From contig CAJMNP010000002.1 of NCBI GenBank assembly GCA_905214895.1, forward strand, positions 1-20,699: a DNA stretch of 20,699 bases. The letters are read 5' to 3'. The position numbers were made by a program, and so were the translations under genes. This document shows positions 1 to 6,780 of this stretch, in pieces. The number at the start of each line of letters is the position of its first letter. Position 1 is the first letter of the stretch. Under the pieces are notes generated by a model. The model had not been told where the DNA came from. It saw only the letters and a program-made list of their open reading frames with translations, and ran no database searches. Source of the stretch: an uncultured bacterium (lineage in GTDB: Bacteria; Actinomycetota; Coriobacteriia; Coriobacteriales; Coriobacteriaceae).

Positions 1-14
1 GAGGTGCCCCGGGA

Positions 15-809
15 ATGCTCGTTTATGTTCGCGGCGCCGGCGATATCGCCACGGGCGTCGCCGCTCGCTTGGTGCGCTCCGGCGTGTCGGTCGTTATGGC
101 CGATATCGCGGTTCCCACGTGCATCCGTCGCACAATCTGTTTTTGCGAGGCCATTCGCCTGGGCGAGGTCGAGGTCGAAGGCATTCGCGCTCGCTTGGCA
201 CAGACGCCGGCTGAGGCGCTTGCGATTACCGAGGCTGGAGACGTCGCCGTTGTAGTGGACCCCCAGGCCAAGATGCTCGGCGAGTTGAAACCCGCGGCTG
301 TGGTCGACGCGATTTTGGCTAAGCGCAACTTGGGCACCACGCGCGACATGGCGCCTGCCGTCATCGCCGTGGGGCCGGGCTTTACCGCGCCGGTTGACTG
401 CGACGCCGTGGTCGAGACCATGCGCGGGCATTTTCTCGGCCGTGTCATTACCCAAGGTTCGCCCCAGCCCAACACGGGCGTGCCGGGCATGATCGCCGGC
501 TATGGCAAGGAGCGCGTTATCCACAGCCCCGCCGCCGGCATGTTTCGGTCCGACCGCACCATCGGCGACATCGTGAGCGCCGGAGACGTGATCGGGTATG
601 CGGGTGATACTCCCATGGTCACGCAGATCGATGGCTGTCTGCGCGGGCTTTTGGCGAACGGCGTGCAGGTGACTGAGGGCTTTAAATGCGCCGACGTCGA
701 TCCGCGCGGCGATGCCAGCTATATCAACTATATTTCGGACAAGGCGACGTCGGTCGGCGGCGGCGTGCTCGAGGCACTCGCTATGCTCACCGATGTCTTT
801 AGAGGATAG
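15..809 (+). CDS. yqeB: YqeB-family selenium-dependent molybdenum hydroxylase system protein
   Basis: Protein of 264 aa. The family (YqeB, EF2563-type) is encoded with selenium-dependent molybdenum hydroxylases and is thought to help mature their cofactor; its exact reaction is not established. The N-terminus reads VRGAGDIATGVAARLVRSG, the glycine-rich Rossmann-like opening typical of the family, followed by IRRTICFCEAIRLGEVEVEG at about residues 38-57, another family hallmark. A glycine-rich stretch TQGSPQPNTGVPGMIAGYG lies near residue 150. The ATG at 15 is preceded by GAGGTG at 1-6, so the gene is probably complete although it touches the window edge. It is followed after 9 nt by xdhC, which implies cotranscription and a shared role in cofactor maturation. 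No membrane segment or signal peptide is evident. Family assignment is firm; function is inferred from family context. Confidence 0.88.
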   Translation: MLVYVRGAGDIATGVAARLVRSGVSVVMADIAVPTCIRRTICFCEAIRLGEVEVEGIRARLAQTPAEALAITEAGDVAVVVDPQAKMLGELKPAAVVDAILAKRNLGTTRDMAPAVIAVGPGFTAPVDCDAVVETMRGHFLGRVITQGSPQPNTGVPGMIAGYGKERVIHSPAAGMFRSDRTIGDIVSAGDVIGYAGDTPMVTQIDGCLRGLLANGVQVTEGFKCADVDPRGDASYINYISDKATSVGGGVLEALAMLTDVFRG

Positions 810-818
810 AAGGCGGCA

Positions 819-1862
819 ATGGAAAAGCTCGATGTGGTGAATGCGGCGCTTGCCGCCCTGCGTGCTGGCGAGACGTGCGAGCTCGTGGTCGTGGCCGGCA
901 CGGCGGGGTCATCGCCGCGCGGCGTGGGCGCCTGGATGGCCGTCTTTGCCGATGGCAGCCAAGCGGGCACCATCGGCGGCGGCAAGATTGAGCTCTTTGC
1001 GCTGGACGAGGCGCGCGAGCTGCTGGGCGCAGGGCAATCGCGTCTGGTCCGCTACACCATGGGCGGCGAGAACTCCGATACCGGCATGATCTGCGGCGGA
1101 GCCATCTGCCTGTGCTATCTGCACCTGGATGTATCGCAGGCGCCGTTGTTCCAGTCGATTGCCGACGTCTTGGCGTATCGACGCATCGGCGACTTCGTCA
1201 TCGACTTTGAGCCGTTTATCGCGAGCGCGCTCGAGGGCGATGTGGCCAAGTACCATGGCGAGGAGTCGCGCCGCACCATAATGGGCTGCCCCGAGCTTTC
1301 GCTGGTGGAGGAGGGGAGTAAGGTCACCTACACCAACGCGGCCTCCGAGATTCCCGCGGCGCACATCGAGACGCTCTGCCCCGAGGGCCTGACCTATATC
1401 TTTGGCTGCGGCCACGTGGGTGCTGCGACGGCGCGGGTGCTCACGGCGGCGGGCTTTGCCGTTGTGGCTTGCGACGACCGCCCCGGCACACTGACCCCCG
1501 AATGGGTGCCCGGTGGCTACGACCGTCGTCTGGTCGACTACAAGAGCCTGAGCAAGCAGTGCCCCATCGGCCCGCGTGACCTAGTGGTCGTCGCCACGGC
1601 GGGTCACAAGTCCGATATCGACGTGGTGATTCAGGCCATGCGCGCCAAGCCAGCCTATCTGGGCTGCTTGGGTTCGCGCCGCAAGACTGCCTTTGTGCGC
1701 GCCCGCCTGGAGCAGGAGGGCTTTACGCAGGACCAGATCGACGGGCTGCACCTGCCGATCGGCGTTGCCATCGAGGCCGAGGATCCCGAGGAGATTGCCA
1801 TCTCCATCGCCGCCGAGATGATCCACCTGCGCCGCACCAAACTCGTCCCCCGCAAGCGATAG
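819..1862 (+). CDS. xdhC: XdhC family molybdenum cofactor maturation protein
   Basis: Protein of 347 aa. XdhC-type proteins bind Mo cofactor and promote its sulfuration and insertion into xanthine dehydrogenase-family hydroxylases. The N-terminal XdhC/CoxI domain (about residues 1-110) shows GSSPRGVGAWMAVFADGS followed by GTIGGGKIE, with a CGGAICL segment near residue 92. The C-terminal Rossmann domain starts at about residue 190 with YIFGCGHVGAATARVL and continues to GCLGSRRKTAFVRARL and GLHLPIGVAIEAEDPEEIAI. Both the CoxI domain and the XdhC-C domain are therefore present in one chain, the usual full-length arrangement. The start ATG at 819 follows an AAGGCGG ribosome-binding site and lies 9 nt after yqeB. 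No hydroxylase structural gene is visible downstream; instead an NCS2 permease follows after a palindromic repeat. The target enzyme must be encoded outside the window. Confidence 0.9.
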   Translation: MEKLDVVNAALAALRAGETCELVVVAGTAGSSPRGVGAWMAVFADGSQAGTIGGGKIELFALDEARELLGAGQSRLVRYTMGGENSDTGMICGGAICLCYLHLDVSQAPLFQSIADVLAYRRIGDFVIDFEPFIASALEGDVAKYHGEESRRTIMGCPELSLVEEGSKVTYTNAASEIPAAHIETLCPEGLTYIFGCGHVGAATARVLTAAGFAVVACDDRPGTLTPEWVPGGYDRRLVDYKSLSKQCPIGPRDLVVVATAGHKSDIDVVIQAMRAKPAYLGCLGSRRKTAFVRARLEQEGFTQDQIDGLHLPIGVAIEAEDPEEIAISIAAEMIHLRRTKLVPRKR

Positions 1863-1868
1863 TCTCAT

Positions 1869-1953
1869 CCCCATATATGAGTTGCGGTGGAATAGGGACT
1901 GTTTATGCCTGTTAAGCCATCAAACAGTCCGTATTTCACCGCAACTGCTGTTT
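1869..1953. repeat. 85-bp palindromic repeat, copy 1
   Basis: Imperfect palindrome beginning 6 nt after the xdhC stop. Left arm 1881-1904 and right arm 1922-1945 are 24 nt each and pair at 22 positions plus one G-T wobble and one mismatch; the loop is 17 nt. It is preceded by CCCCATATATGA and followed by TGCTGTTT. Copy 2 lies at 3380-3464 in the same orientation and matches at 81 of 85 positions. No run of T follows the stem directly, so it is not a canonical terminator. Its size, palindromic form and intergenic position resemble a REP- or MITE-like dispersed element; that classification is inference. Confidence 0.85.
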
Positions 1954-2006
1954 GTCCCCGGGGGATGCAGGATAGCGGGTCAAAATGCTACCTGTGTCAT
2001 ATGCCC

Positions 2007-2012
2007 TATAAT
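2007..2012 (+). promoter_or_regulatory. Candidate -10 box of the permease gene
   Basis: A perfect TATAAT lies 51 nt upstream of the preferred permease start. At 17-bp spacing the -35 position (1984-1989, AATGCT) does not resemble TTGACA, so the -35 element is weak or absent. A small dyad, AGCGG at 2025-2029 with CCGCT at 2037-2041, falls in the predicted 5' leader. The box suggests that the permease has its own transcript and does not only depend on read-through from xdhC across the palindrome. Confidence 0.45.
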
Positions 2013-2063
2013 GTCCGACCGTTGAGCGGCATGGGACCGCTGCTTAGGGTATGGGAGGCGCAA

Positions 2064-3377
2064 ATGGCAGAGTCGGCAGCAGGGGATGCCCTGTTCGAGC
2101 GTACGGGAAAAGTTTCGTTTGTGCAGGTATTACCCCATGCACTGCAGCATGTGCTGGCGGCATTCGCGGGTATCGTCACGCCCGCCATCATTATCGCGTC
2201 GGTCTGTGGCTTTACCCCTCAAGAGGAAGCCGCTGTCATCCAGGCGTCGCTTGTCCTCTCGGCGCTCGACATTTTCCTTCAACAGTTCCCCATAAAAGGT
2301 GTCGTCGGTTCGGGCCTGCCCATCGTGATGGGCGCGAGCTTCACCTTCGTGCCGGCGCTCAAGGCGGTCGGTCTCGAGCTCGGCTTTGAGGCCGTGCTGG
2401 GCGCCCAGGCAATCGGTGGCGCGCTCGTCGTGCTCTTCGGCCTGCTGTTTAGGCGCGTGAGCTTTCTGTTCCCGGCCCCGGTGCTCGGCACCGTCATCTT
2501 TGTCATTGGCCTGTCACTATGCCCAGTGGCGGTTGCCTCCATGGCGGGCGGGGAGGGCGCGGCCGATTTTGGCAGTGTCACCAACTGGGCCGTCGCGCTC
2601 GTGACGTTTGTCGTTACCTTTATGGCCGGCAACTACGGCAAGGGCGCGCTTAGACTGGGCAGCATCCTGGCCGGTATCTGCGCGGGCTTTGTTTTGGCTG
2701 CGGTGTTGGGCATGGTCGATTTCTCGGCCATCGCGACTGCCAGCTGGTTCGCCCCGCCGGCTCTGGGCGCCCATCGCCTGGTGTTCGACCCGGCCGCGTG
2801 CGCCGTCGTGGGCGTTGTCGCCATTGTCAACGCCGTGCAGGTCATGGGCGAGTTTGCCGCCGTGTCGTCCGCTGCGCTCGATATCCCTGCGACCGATAGC
2901 CAGATCTCGGGTGGCCTGATCGCCAACGGCCTGGTCGGTATGCTGTCAGGCTTTTTGGGCGGCGTCCCCACGGCAACCTTTGGCCAGAATGTGGGCATTA
3001 TCGCCGAGAACAAGGTCGTCAACCGCATGGTCTTTACGCTTGCCGCCGTCATCTTGCTCATCGCGGGCCTGCTGCCCAAGTGTGCGGCGGTACTCACGTC
3101 CATTCCGCAGCCGGTAATCGGCGGCGCCACGATCGGCGTGTTCGCGACCATCGGTATGAACGGTGTGGTCATGTTTGCCCGCCACGGCCTGTCTCAGCGC
3201 GATACCACGCTCATGGGTCTCTCTATCGCCTTTGGCACGGGCATTGAGCGCACGGCCGGCGCGCTTGCCGGCGCTGGATTCCCCGCATGGGTTGGCACCG
3301 TCTTTGGCGGATCCTCCATTGCTGTCGCCGCGCTCGTTGCTGTGATCCTCAACCTGGTCCTCCCGCGCCAAAAATAA
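2064..3377 (+). CDS. NCS2 family nucleobase permease (xanthine/uracil type)
   Basis: From the ATG at 2064 the product is 437 aa, a normal NCS2 length, and that start has GGAGG at 2054-2058. An in-frame ATG at 1905 would add 53 residues but lies in the loop of the palindromic repeat, has no ribosome-binding site, and gives an unrelated extension, so it was rejected. The chain is almost entirely hydrophobic segments, consistent with a polytopic inner-membrane symporter. Conserved NCS2 features include GSGLPIVMGASFTFVPAL (about residues 82-99), VQVMGEFAAVSSAALDIP in the TM8 region (Glu near 263), and the signature GGVPTATFGQNVGIIAENK (about 299-317). The family moves purines or pyrimidines with protons or sodium. 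The neighbouring yqeB and xdhC favour xanthine or another purine as substrate; this is inference, and uracil cannot be excluded. Confidence 0.88.
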   Translation: MAESAAGDALFERTGKVSFVQVLPHALQHVLAAFAGIVTPAIIIASVCGFTPQEEAAVIQASLVLSALDIFLQQFPIKGVVGSGLPIVMGASFTFVPALKAVGLELGFEAVLGAQAIGGALVVLFGLLFRRVSFLFPAPVLGTVIFVIGLSLCPVAVASMAGGEGAADFGSVTNWAVALVTFVVTFMAGNYGKGALRLGSILAGICAGFVLAAVLGMVDFSAIATASWFAPPALGAHRLVFDPAACAVVGVVAIVNAVQVMGEFAAVSSAALDIPATDSQISGGLIANGLVGMLSGFLGGVPTATFGQNVGIIAENKVVNRMVFTLAAVILLIAGLLPKCAAVLTSIPQPVIGGATIGVFATIGMNGVVMFARHGLSQRDTTLMGLSIAFGTGIERTAGALAGAGFPAWVGTVFGGSSIAVAALVAVILNLVLPRQK

Positions 3378-3379
3378 CG

Positions 3380-3464
3380 CCCCATATATGAGTTGCGGTG
3401 GAATAGGGACTGTTTAAGCCTTTTAAGCCATCAAACAGTCCCTATCTCACCGCAACTGCTGTTT
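3380..3464. repeat. 85-bp palindromic repeat, copy 2
   Basis: Second copy, starting 2 nt after the permease stop. Arms at 3392-3415 and 3433-3456 match at 22 of 24 positions, with one of the two exceptions a G-T wobble. The 17-nt loop holds two AAGCC units. It differs from copy 1 at four of 85 positions: two in the loop and two in the right arm. Left flank (CCCCATATATGA) and right flank (TGCTGTTT) are shared with copy 1, so the unit is larger than the stem itself. The pair brackets the permease in direct orientation, 1,511 bp apart. Confidence 0.85.
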
Positions 3465-3532
3465 TCCTCCGTGCCCTAGGGATCAATTTGTGCGGGGGAG
3501 TTGTGGAGTTGTGCAGGCAGACGAGGTTTTTC

Positions 3533-3561
3533 TGGAAATACGCTCTCGATGCGCGTATAGT
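3533..3561 (+). promoter_or_regulatory. Candidate sigma-A-type promoter for the rplE operon
   Basis: TGGAAA (3533-3538, four of six matches to TTGACA) is separated by exactly 17 bp from TATAGT (3556-3561, five of six matches to TATAAT). Transcription would start near 3568, giving a leader of about 130 nt before rplE. A separate promoter here fits the absence of rplX and other proximal spc genes directly upstream. Confidence 0.5.
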
Positions 3562-3638
3562 ACCGATTGTTTTGTCGGCTCCTGCTGTGTCGAGTCCAAA
3601 CCGCGAAATGCCATGAGCGGCGCGGATGCAGCCAGGAG

Positions 3639-3673
3639 GCACGAGGACAACCCATCGTGGCCACGCCCCGTGC
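3639..3673 (+). promoter_or_regulatory. Leader dyad before rplE
   Basis: GCACGAGG (3639-3646) pairs with CCCCGTGC (3666-3673) with one A-C mismatch; within the loop, CCA (3652-3654) and TGG (3658-3660) can pair and GTGGCCAC (3657-3664) is self-complementary. It lies 15 nt upstream of the ribosome-binding site. In E. coli, S8 represses the spc operon by binding near the rplE start, so an autoregulatory site is conceivable here. No similarity to the E. coli S8 site was seen. Confidence 0.3.
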
Positions 3674-3698
3674 TTAAAACCCCAAGAAGGAGTGAACA

Positions 3699-4256
3699 AT
3701 GGCAGAAGAGAAGTATGTGCCGCGTCTGAAGACCAAGTACAACAACGAGGTCAAGCAGCAGCTTCAGGACAAGTTCCAGTACGAGAACGTCATGATGATC
3801 CCCAAGTTTGAGAAGATCGTCGTGAACATGGGTGTCGGCGAGGCCGCTACCGATTCCAAGGCCATCGACGGTGCCGTGCGCGACCTGCGCGCCATCACCG
3901 GCCAGCAGCCGATGATCACCCGTGCCCGCAAGTCCATCGCTACCTTCCGCCTGCGCGCTGGTATGCCGATCGGCTGCAAGGTTACCCTGCGTGGCGACCG
4001 TATGTGGGAGTTCTTCGATCGTCTGACCTCCGTCGCGATCCCCCGTATCCGCGACTTCCGCGGCATCTCCGCCAAGAGCTTCGACGGCCGTGGTAACTTC
4101 TCCATGGGCGTCACCGAGCAGCTCATCTTCCCCGAGATCGACTTCGACTCCGTCGATCACCAGCGTGGTATGGACATCACTTTCGTGACCACCGCCAACA
4201 CCGATGAGGAGGCCAAGGCCCTTCTGGACGCCTTCGGTTTCCCGTTCAAGAAATAG
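3699..4256 (+). CDS. rplE: 50S ribosomal protein L5
   Basis: Protein of 185 aa, standard length for bacterial L5, which binds 5S rRNA and contacts the P-site tRNA region of the large subunit. Diagnostic segments are VPRLKTKY near the start, [17 protein letters not shown] at about 31-47, [20 protein letters not shown] at about 67-86, [14 protein letters not shown] next to it, and [20 protein letters not shown] near 128. The ATG at 3699 has GGAG 6 nt upstream. It is the first ribosomal gene in the window; the genes normally before it (rplN, rplX) are not present in the 3.7 kb to the left. An 80-nt spacer with a strong hairpin separates it from rpsN. Confidence 0.98.
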   Translation: MAEEKYVPRLKTKYNNEVKQQLQDKFQYENVMMIPKFEKIVVNMGVGEAATDSKAIDGAVRDLRAITGQQPMITRARKSIATFRLRAGMPIGCKVTLRGDRMWEFFDRLTSVAIPRIRDFRGISAKSFDGRGNFSMGVTEQLIFPEIDFDSVDHQRGMDITFVTTANTDEEAKALLDAFGFPFKK

Positions 4257-4272
4257 GTTCACCTGCCCTATG

Positions 4273-4300
4273 AGCGCCGTTCCCAGAAGGGGGCGGCGCT
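4273..4300 (+). other. Strong intercistronic hairpin between rplE and rpsN
   Basis: A 12-bp stem, 4273-4284 with 4289-4300, closes an AGAA tetraloop. Ten pairs are Watson-Crick and two are T-G wobbles. No T-run follows, so this is not a classical terminator. Its location suggests an RNA-processing, stability or regulatory element inside the operon transcript. Confidence 0.6.
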
Positions 4301-4335
4301 TGGGGCGAACAATACTCTATGTGAGGAGGATATAA

Positions 4336-4521
4336 GTGGCTAAGACATCGATGATCGTCAAGTGCAATCGCAAGCAGAAGTTCTCTACTCGTGAGTACAC
4401 GCGCTGCCAGCGCTGCGGCCGTCCGCACTCTGTGTACCGCAAGTTCGGCCTGTGCCGTGTCTGCTTCCGCGAGCTTGCACTCAAGGGCGAGCTTCCCGGC
4501 GTTAAGAAGGCCAGCTGGTAA
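4336..4521 (+). CDS. rpsN: 30S ribosomal protein S14, type Z (zinc-binding)
   Basis: Protein of 61 aa, the short zinc-ribbon form of S14 in the head of the small subunit. The zinc ligands C24-x2-C27 and C40-x2-C43 are all present (CQRC and CRVC). The sequence starts [17 protein letters not shown] and ends [10 protein letters not shown], as expected for type Z. The start is a GTG at 4336 with GAGGAGG at 4323-4329 upstream. Unlike most genes further down the operon, it is isolated by an 80-nt spacer before and a 119-nt spacer after, both carrying hairpins. The zinc-free long paralogue, often used under zinc limitation, is not in the window. Confidence 0.97.
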   Translation: MAKTSMIVKCNRKQKFSTREYTRCQRCGRPHSVYRKFGLCRVCFRELALKGELPGVKKASW

Positions 4522-4576
4522 GTCACTACCAGCGTTTCAAGCATCAGTTTGGAACAGGGAAAACGCGCTAAAAAGG

Positions 4577-4599
4577 CTTTGCCGTTAAGGGCGGCGAAG
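4577..4599 (+). other. Hairpin in the rpsN-rpsH spacer
   Basis: CTTTGCCG (4577-4584) pairs with CGGCGAAG (4592-4599) through seven Watson-Crick pairs and one T-G wobble, with a 7-nt loop. It sits in a 119-nt spacer, the longest gap in the rplE-map block. No T-run follows it. Confidence 0.45.
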
Positions 4600-4640
4600 A
4601 ACCAAGAGCACGTGTTCATCAAGAACGAAGGAGAATCTGT

Positions 4641-5039
4641 ATGAACCTTACAGACCCGATCGCAGATATGCTTACGCGCATCCGTAACGCTAACTCTGTG
4701 AACAAGGCCACGGTCTCCATGCCGAGCAGCAAGAAGCTCGTCGAGATCGCTCGTGTTCTGCACGAGGAGGGCTACATCGAGGGCTACGATGTCGAGGACA
4801 CCGTTCCCCAGAAGACTCTGCACATCACGCTTAAGTATGGTCCCAAGAAGGCTAAGGTCATCAACGGCATCCGCCGCATTTCCAAGCCGGGCCTGCGTAA
4901 GTACACCGGCGTTGCCGACATGCCCCGCGTCCGCGGTGGCCTTGGTACCGCCATTATTTCCACCAGCCATGGCGTCATGACCGACCGCGATGCTCGCAAG
5001 CACAACGTCGGCGGCGAGATCATCGCTTACGTCTGGTAA
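4641..5039 (+). CDS. rpsH: 30S ribosomal protein S8
   Basis: Protein of 132 aa, standard length. S8 is a primary 16S rRNA binder in the small-subunit platform and in many bacteria the feedback regulator of the spc operon. It begins [18 protein letters not shown], a near-invariant S8 N-terminus, contains [18 protein letters not shown] near residue 80, and ends with [22 protein letters not shown] sequence ([18 protein letters not shown]) and GGEIIAYVW. The ATG at 4641 is preceded by AAGGAG at 4628-4633. It follows a 119-nt hairpin-containing spacer and lies 33 nt before rplF. Confidence 0.98.
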   Translation: MNLTDPIADMLTRIRNANSVNKATVSMPSSKKLVEIARVLHEEGYIEGYDVEDTVPQKTLHITLKYGPKKAKVINGIRRISKPGLRKYTGVADMPRVRGGLGTAIISTSHGVMTDRDARKHNVGGEIIAYVW

Positions 5040-5072
5040 TTCGCTCGGTAGGTAGAAGGAAAGGAGATCACC

Positions 5073-5609
5073 GTGTCTCGTATCGGTAATAAGCCTGTCC
5101 AGATTCCCGCCGGAGTCGAAGTGGCAGTCAACGGCAACAACGTTGTCGTCAAGGGCCCCAAGGGCCAGCTCGAGCTCGATGTCTTTGAGAAGCTCGCTAT
5201 CAACGTCGAGGACAACGTCCTCACCGTTTCCCGTCCCGACGACGAGCGTGAGACCCGTGCCCGCCACGGCCTCACCCGCGCCCTCATCCACAACATGGTT
5301 GTTGGCGTTTCCGAGGGCTTCGAGAAGAAGCTCGAGCTCGCCGGCGTCGGTTACCGCGTGCAGCAGAAGGGCAAGAACCTCGAGTTCTCCCTGGGCTTCT
5401 CGCACCCCGTGATCGTCGAGGCTCCCGAGGGCATCACCTTCGAGGTTCCCGACAACACCCACGTGAACGTCAAGGGTATCAACAAGCAGCAGGTCGGTCA
5501 GATCGCCGCTGAGATCCGCGGCCATCGTCCTCCCGAGCCTTACAAGGGCAAGGGTATCCACTACGTTGGCGAGCACATCCGCCGCAAGCTGGGTAAGGCC
5601 GCCAAGTAG
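5073..5609 (+). CDS. rplF: 50S ribosomal protein L6
   Basis: Protein of 178 aa, standard for L6, a two-domain protein near the GTPase-associated centre of the large subunit. It opens [17 protein letters not shown] and contains [18 protein letters not shown]; the C-terminal domain has the classical [20 protein letters not shown] and [20 protein letters not shown] segments (about 130-175). The start is GTG at 5073 with AAGGAG at 5061-5066. The next gene, rplR, follows after 75 nt that contain a perfect hairpin. Confidence 0.98.
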   Translation: MSRIGNKPVQIPAGVEVAVNGNNVVVKGPKGQLELDVFEKLAINVEDNVLTVSRPDDERETRARHGLTRALIHNMVVGVSEGFEKKLELAGVGYRVQQKGKNLEFSLGFSHPVIVEAPEGITFEVPDNTHVNVKGINKQQVGQIAAEIRGHRPPEPYKGKGIHYVGEHIRRKLGKAAK

Positions 5610-5634
5610 TCGTAACCGACTCACTCGCATAAGA

Positions 5635-5656
5635 CCAGCACCCCGTCAGGTGCTGG
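5635..5656 (+). other. Perfect hairpin between rplF and rplR
   Basis: CCAGCACC (5635-5642) and GGTGCTGG (5649-5656) form a perfect 8-bp stem with a 6-nt loop. A TTTTT run occurs only about 11 nt further (5668-5672), next to the rplR ribosome-binding site, so intrinsic termination is unlikely but attenuation cannot be excluded. It is the third hairpin-bearing spacer in the first part of the operon. Confidence 0.55.
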
Positions 5657-5684
5657 CAAGATCAACCTTTTTAGGAGTTTACGT

Positions 5685-6053
5685 ATGAACAAGCATAAGG
5701 CGAAGCTGGAAGGCCTCAAGCGTCGTCAGCGTCGTGTTCGCGGCAAGGTCTCGGGTACCTCCGAGCGTCCGCGTCTTCGCGTGACCCGTACGAACGCCAA
5801 CATCTATGCCCAGATCATCGACGACAGCAAGGGCTCCAGCCTGACGCTCGTCTCTGCCTCGACCCTCGAGGCCGAGTTCAAGGGCACCCACACCTCGAAC
5901 AAGGAGGCTGCGGAGAAGGTCGGTCAGCTCGTTGGCAAGCGCGCCATCGAGGCCGGCATCACCAAGGTCGCCTTCGATCGCGGTGGCCGTATCTACCATG
6001 GCCGCGTCAAGGCCCTCGCCGACGGTGCTCGTGCCGCCGGTCTCGAGTTCTAG
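5685..6053 (+). CDS. rplR: 50S ribosomal protein L18
   Basis: Protein of 122 aa, standard L18, a 5S rRNA-binding protein of the central protuberance that works next to L5. The basic N-terminus ([20 protein letters not shown]) is followed by [20 protein letters not shown] and later by [20 protein letters not shown], both family hallmarks. The ATG at 5685 is preceded by TAGGAG at 5672-5677. Its TAG stop (6051-6053) is fused with the ribosome-binding site AGGAGGT of rpsE (6052-6058), which implies coupled translation. Confidence 0.98.
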   Translation: MNKHKAKLEGLKRRQRRVRGKVSGTSERPRLRVTRTNANIYAQIIDDSKGSSLTLVSASTLEAEFKGTHTSNKEAAEKVGQLVGKRAIEAGITKVAFDRGGRIYHGRVKALADGARAAGLEF

Positions 6054-6067
6054 GAGGTATGTAGCAC

Positions 6068-6592
6068 ATGGCTCGTAATCAGAAGCAGCAGCGCGAGGCC
6101 TCCGAGTTCGAGGAGCGCGTCGTTTACATCAACCGCGTGTCGAAGACCGTCAAGGGTGGTCGTCGCATGAGCCTCGTCGCTCTCGTCGTCGTTGGCGACG
6201 GCAAGGGTAACGTCGGCGTTGGCATGGGCAAGTCCGCTGAGGTGCCCCTGGCCATCTCCAAGGCGTCTCTCGATGCCAAGAAGAACATGTTCCACGTGCC
6301 GGTGACCGATCAGGGCACCATCCCGCACGAGGTTCTCGGCCACTTTGGTGCCGGCCGCATCATCATCAAGCCCGCTGTCGAGGGTACCGGCGTTATCGCC
6401 GGCGGCGCTGTGCGTCCCCTCTTTGAGCTTGCTGGTATCAAGAACGTCCTGTCCAAGTCCCTCGGTACCGACAACGGCCTCAACATCATCAAGGCTGCCG
6501 TCGAGGGCCTCAAGGAGCTCTCCAGCCCTGAGGACGTCGCGGCTCGCCGTGGCCTGACGGTCTCCGAGATGTTCGTCGGTAAGGAGAACTAA
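6068..6592 (+). CDS. rpsE: 30S ribosomal protein S5
   Basis: Protein of 174 aa. S5 lies at the mRNA entry and decoding region of the small subunit and affects accuracy. The double-stranded-RNA-binding S5 domain shows [20 protein letters not shown] (about 15-34), FSALVVVGD-like [20 protein letters not shown], and the C-terminal domain [20 protein letters not shown] and [14 protein letters not shown]. The ribosome-binding site overlaps the rplR stop codon. rpmD begins only 2 nt after its stop, so the two are almost certainly translated in a coupled way. Confidence 0.98.
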   Translation: MARNQKQQREASEFEERVVYINRVSKTVKGGRRMSLVALVVVGDGKGNVGVGMGKSAEVPLAISKASLDAKKNMFHVPVTDQGTIPHEVLGHFGAGRIIIKPAVEGTGVIAGGAVRPLFELAGIKNVLSKSLGTDNGLNIIKAAVEGLKELSSPEDVAARRGLTVSEMFVGKEN

Positions 6593-6594
6593 GC

Positions 6595-6777
6595 ATGGCT
6601 GACACCATCAAGATCAAGCAGGTCCGCAGCACCAACGGTTGCAAGCAGGACCAGGTCCGTACTGTCCGTGCCCTCGGTCTCCACAGGATCCGCGAGGTTC
6701 GCGAGATTGCTGACAACGAGTCCGTCCGCGGCATGATCTTCAAGGTCAAGCACCTTGTCGAGATTGTAGAGGAGTAG
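6595..6777 (+). CDS. rpmD: 50S ribosomal protein L30
   Basis: Protein of 60 aa, standard length for L30, a small peripheral protein of the large subunit. It contains IKIKQVRSTNGCKQDQVRTV and the family core ALGLHRIREVREIADNESVR, then GMIFKVKHLVEI. It begins 2 nt after rpsE and ends 3 nt before rplO, with the rplO ribosome-binding site (GAGGAG) inside its last codons. L30 is not universal in bacteria but is usual in this gene position. Confidence 0.97.
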   Translation: MADTIKIKQVRSTNGCKQDQVRTVRALGLHRIREVREIADNESVRGMIFKVKHLVEIVEE

Positions 6778-6780
6778 CAA

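Larger units (their letters stand above)
3465..3698 (+). other. rplE upstream region with candidate promoter and leader
   Basis: The gap between the permease and rplE is 321 nt, of which the first part is palindromic repeat copy 2. The rest holds no convincing gene: a 79-codon frame across 3490-3729 runs into rplE and resembles no protein I know. No remnant of rplX, the usual gene before rplE, is recognisable. What can be seen is a candidate promoter (3533-3561), a ~130-nt leader with a dyad (3639-3673), and the GGAG ribosome-binding site of rplE at 3689-3692. Confidence 0.6.

Noticed and set aside
1869..1953. Intrinsic terminator after xdhC
   Set aside because: The stem is long, but no T-run follows directly and the same unit recurs with its flanks after the permease, so it was called a repeat. 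Termination as a side effect is still possible.
1905..2063. N-terminal extension of the permease from an ATG at 1905
   Set aside because: The ATG lies in the loop of palindromic repeat copy 1, has no ribosome-binding site, and the 53 added residues are not NCS2-like. The ATG at 2064 has GGAGG and gives the normal length.
1954..2063. Purine riboswitch before the permease
   Set aside because: The leader is only about 45 nt after the -10 box and has one 5-bp dyad; there is no three-way junction pattern.
3490..3729. 79-codon open frame before rplE
   Set aside because: It overlaps the start of rplE in another frame, lacks a ribosome-binding site and resembles no known protein.
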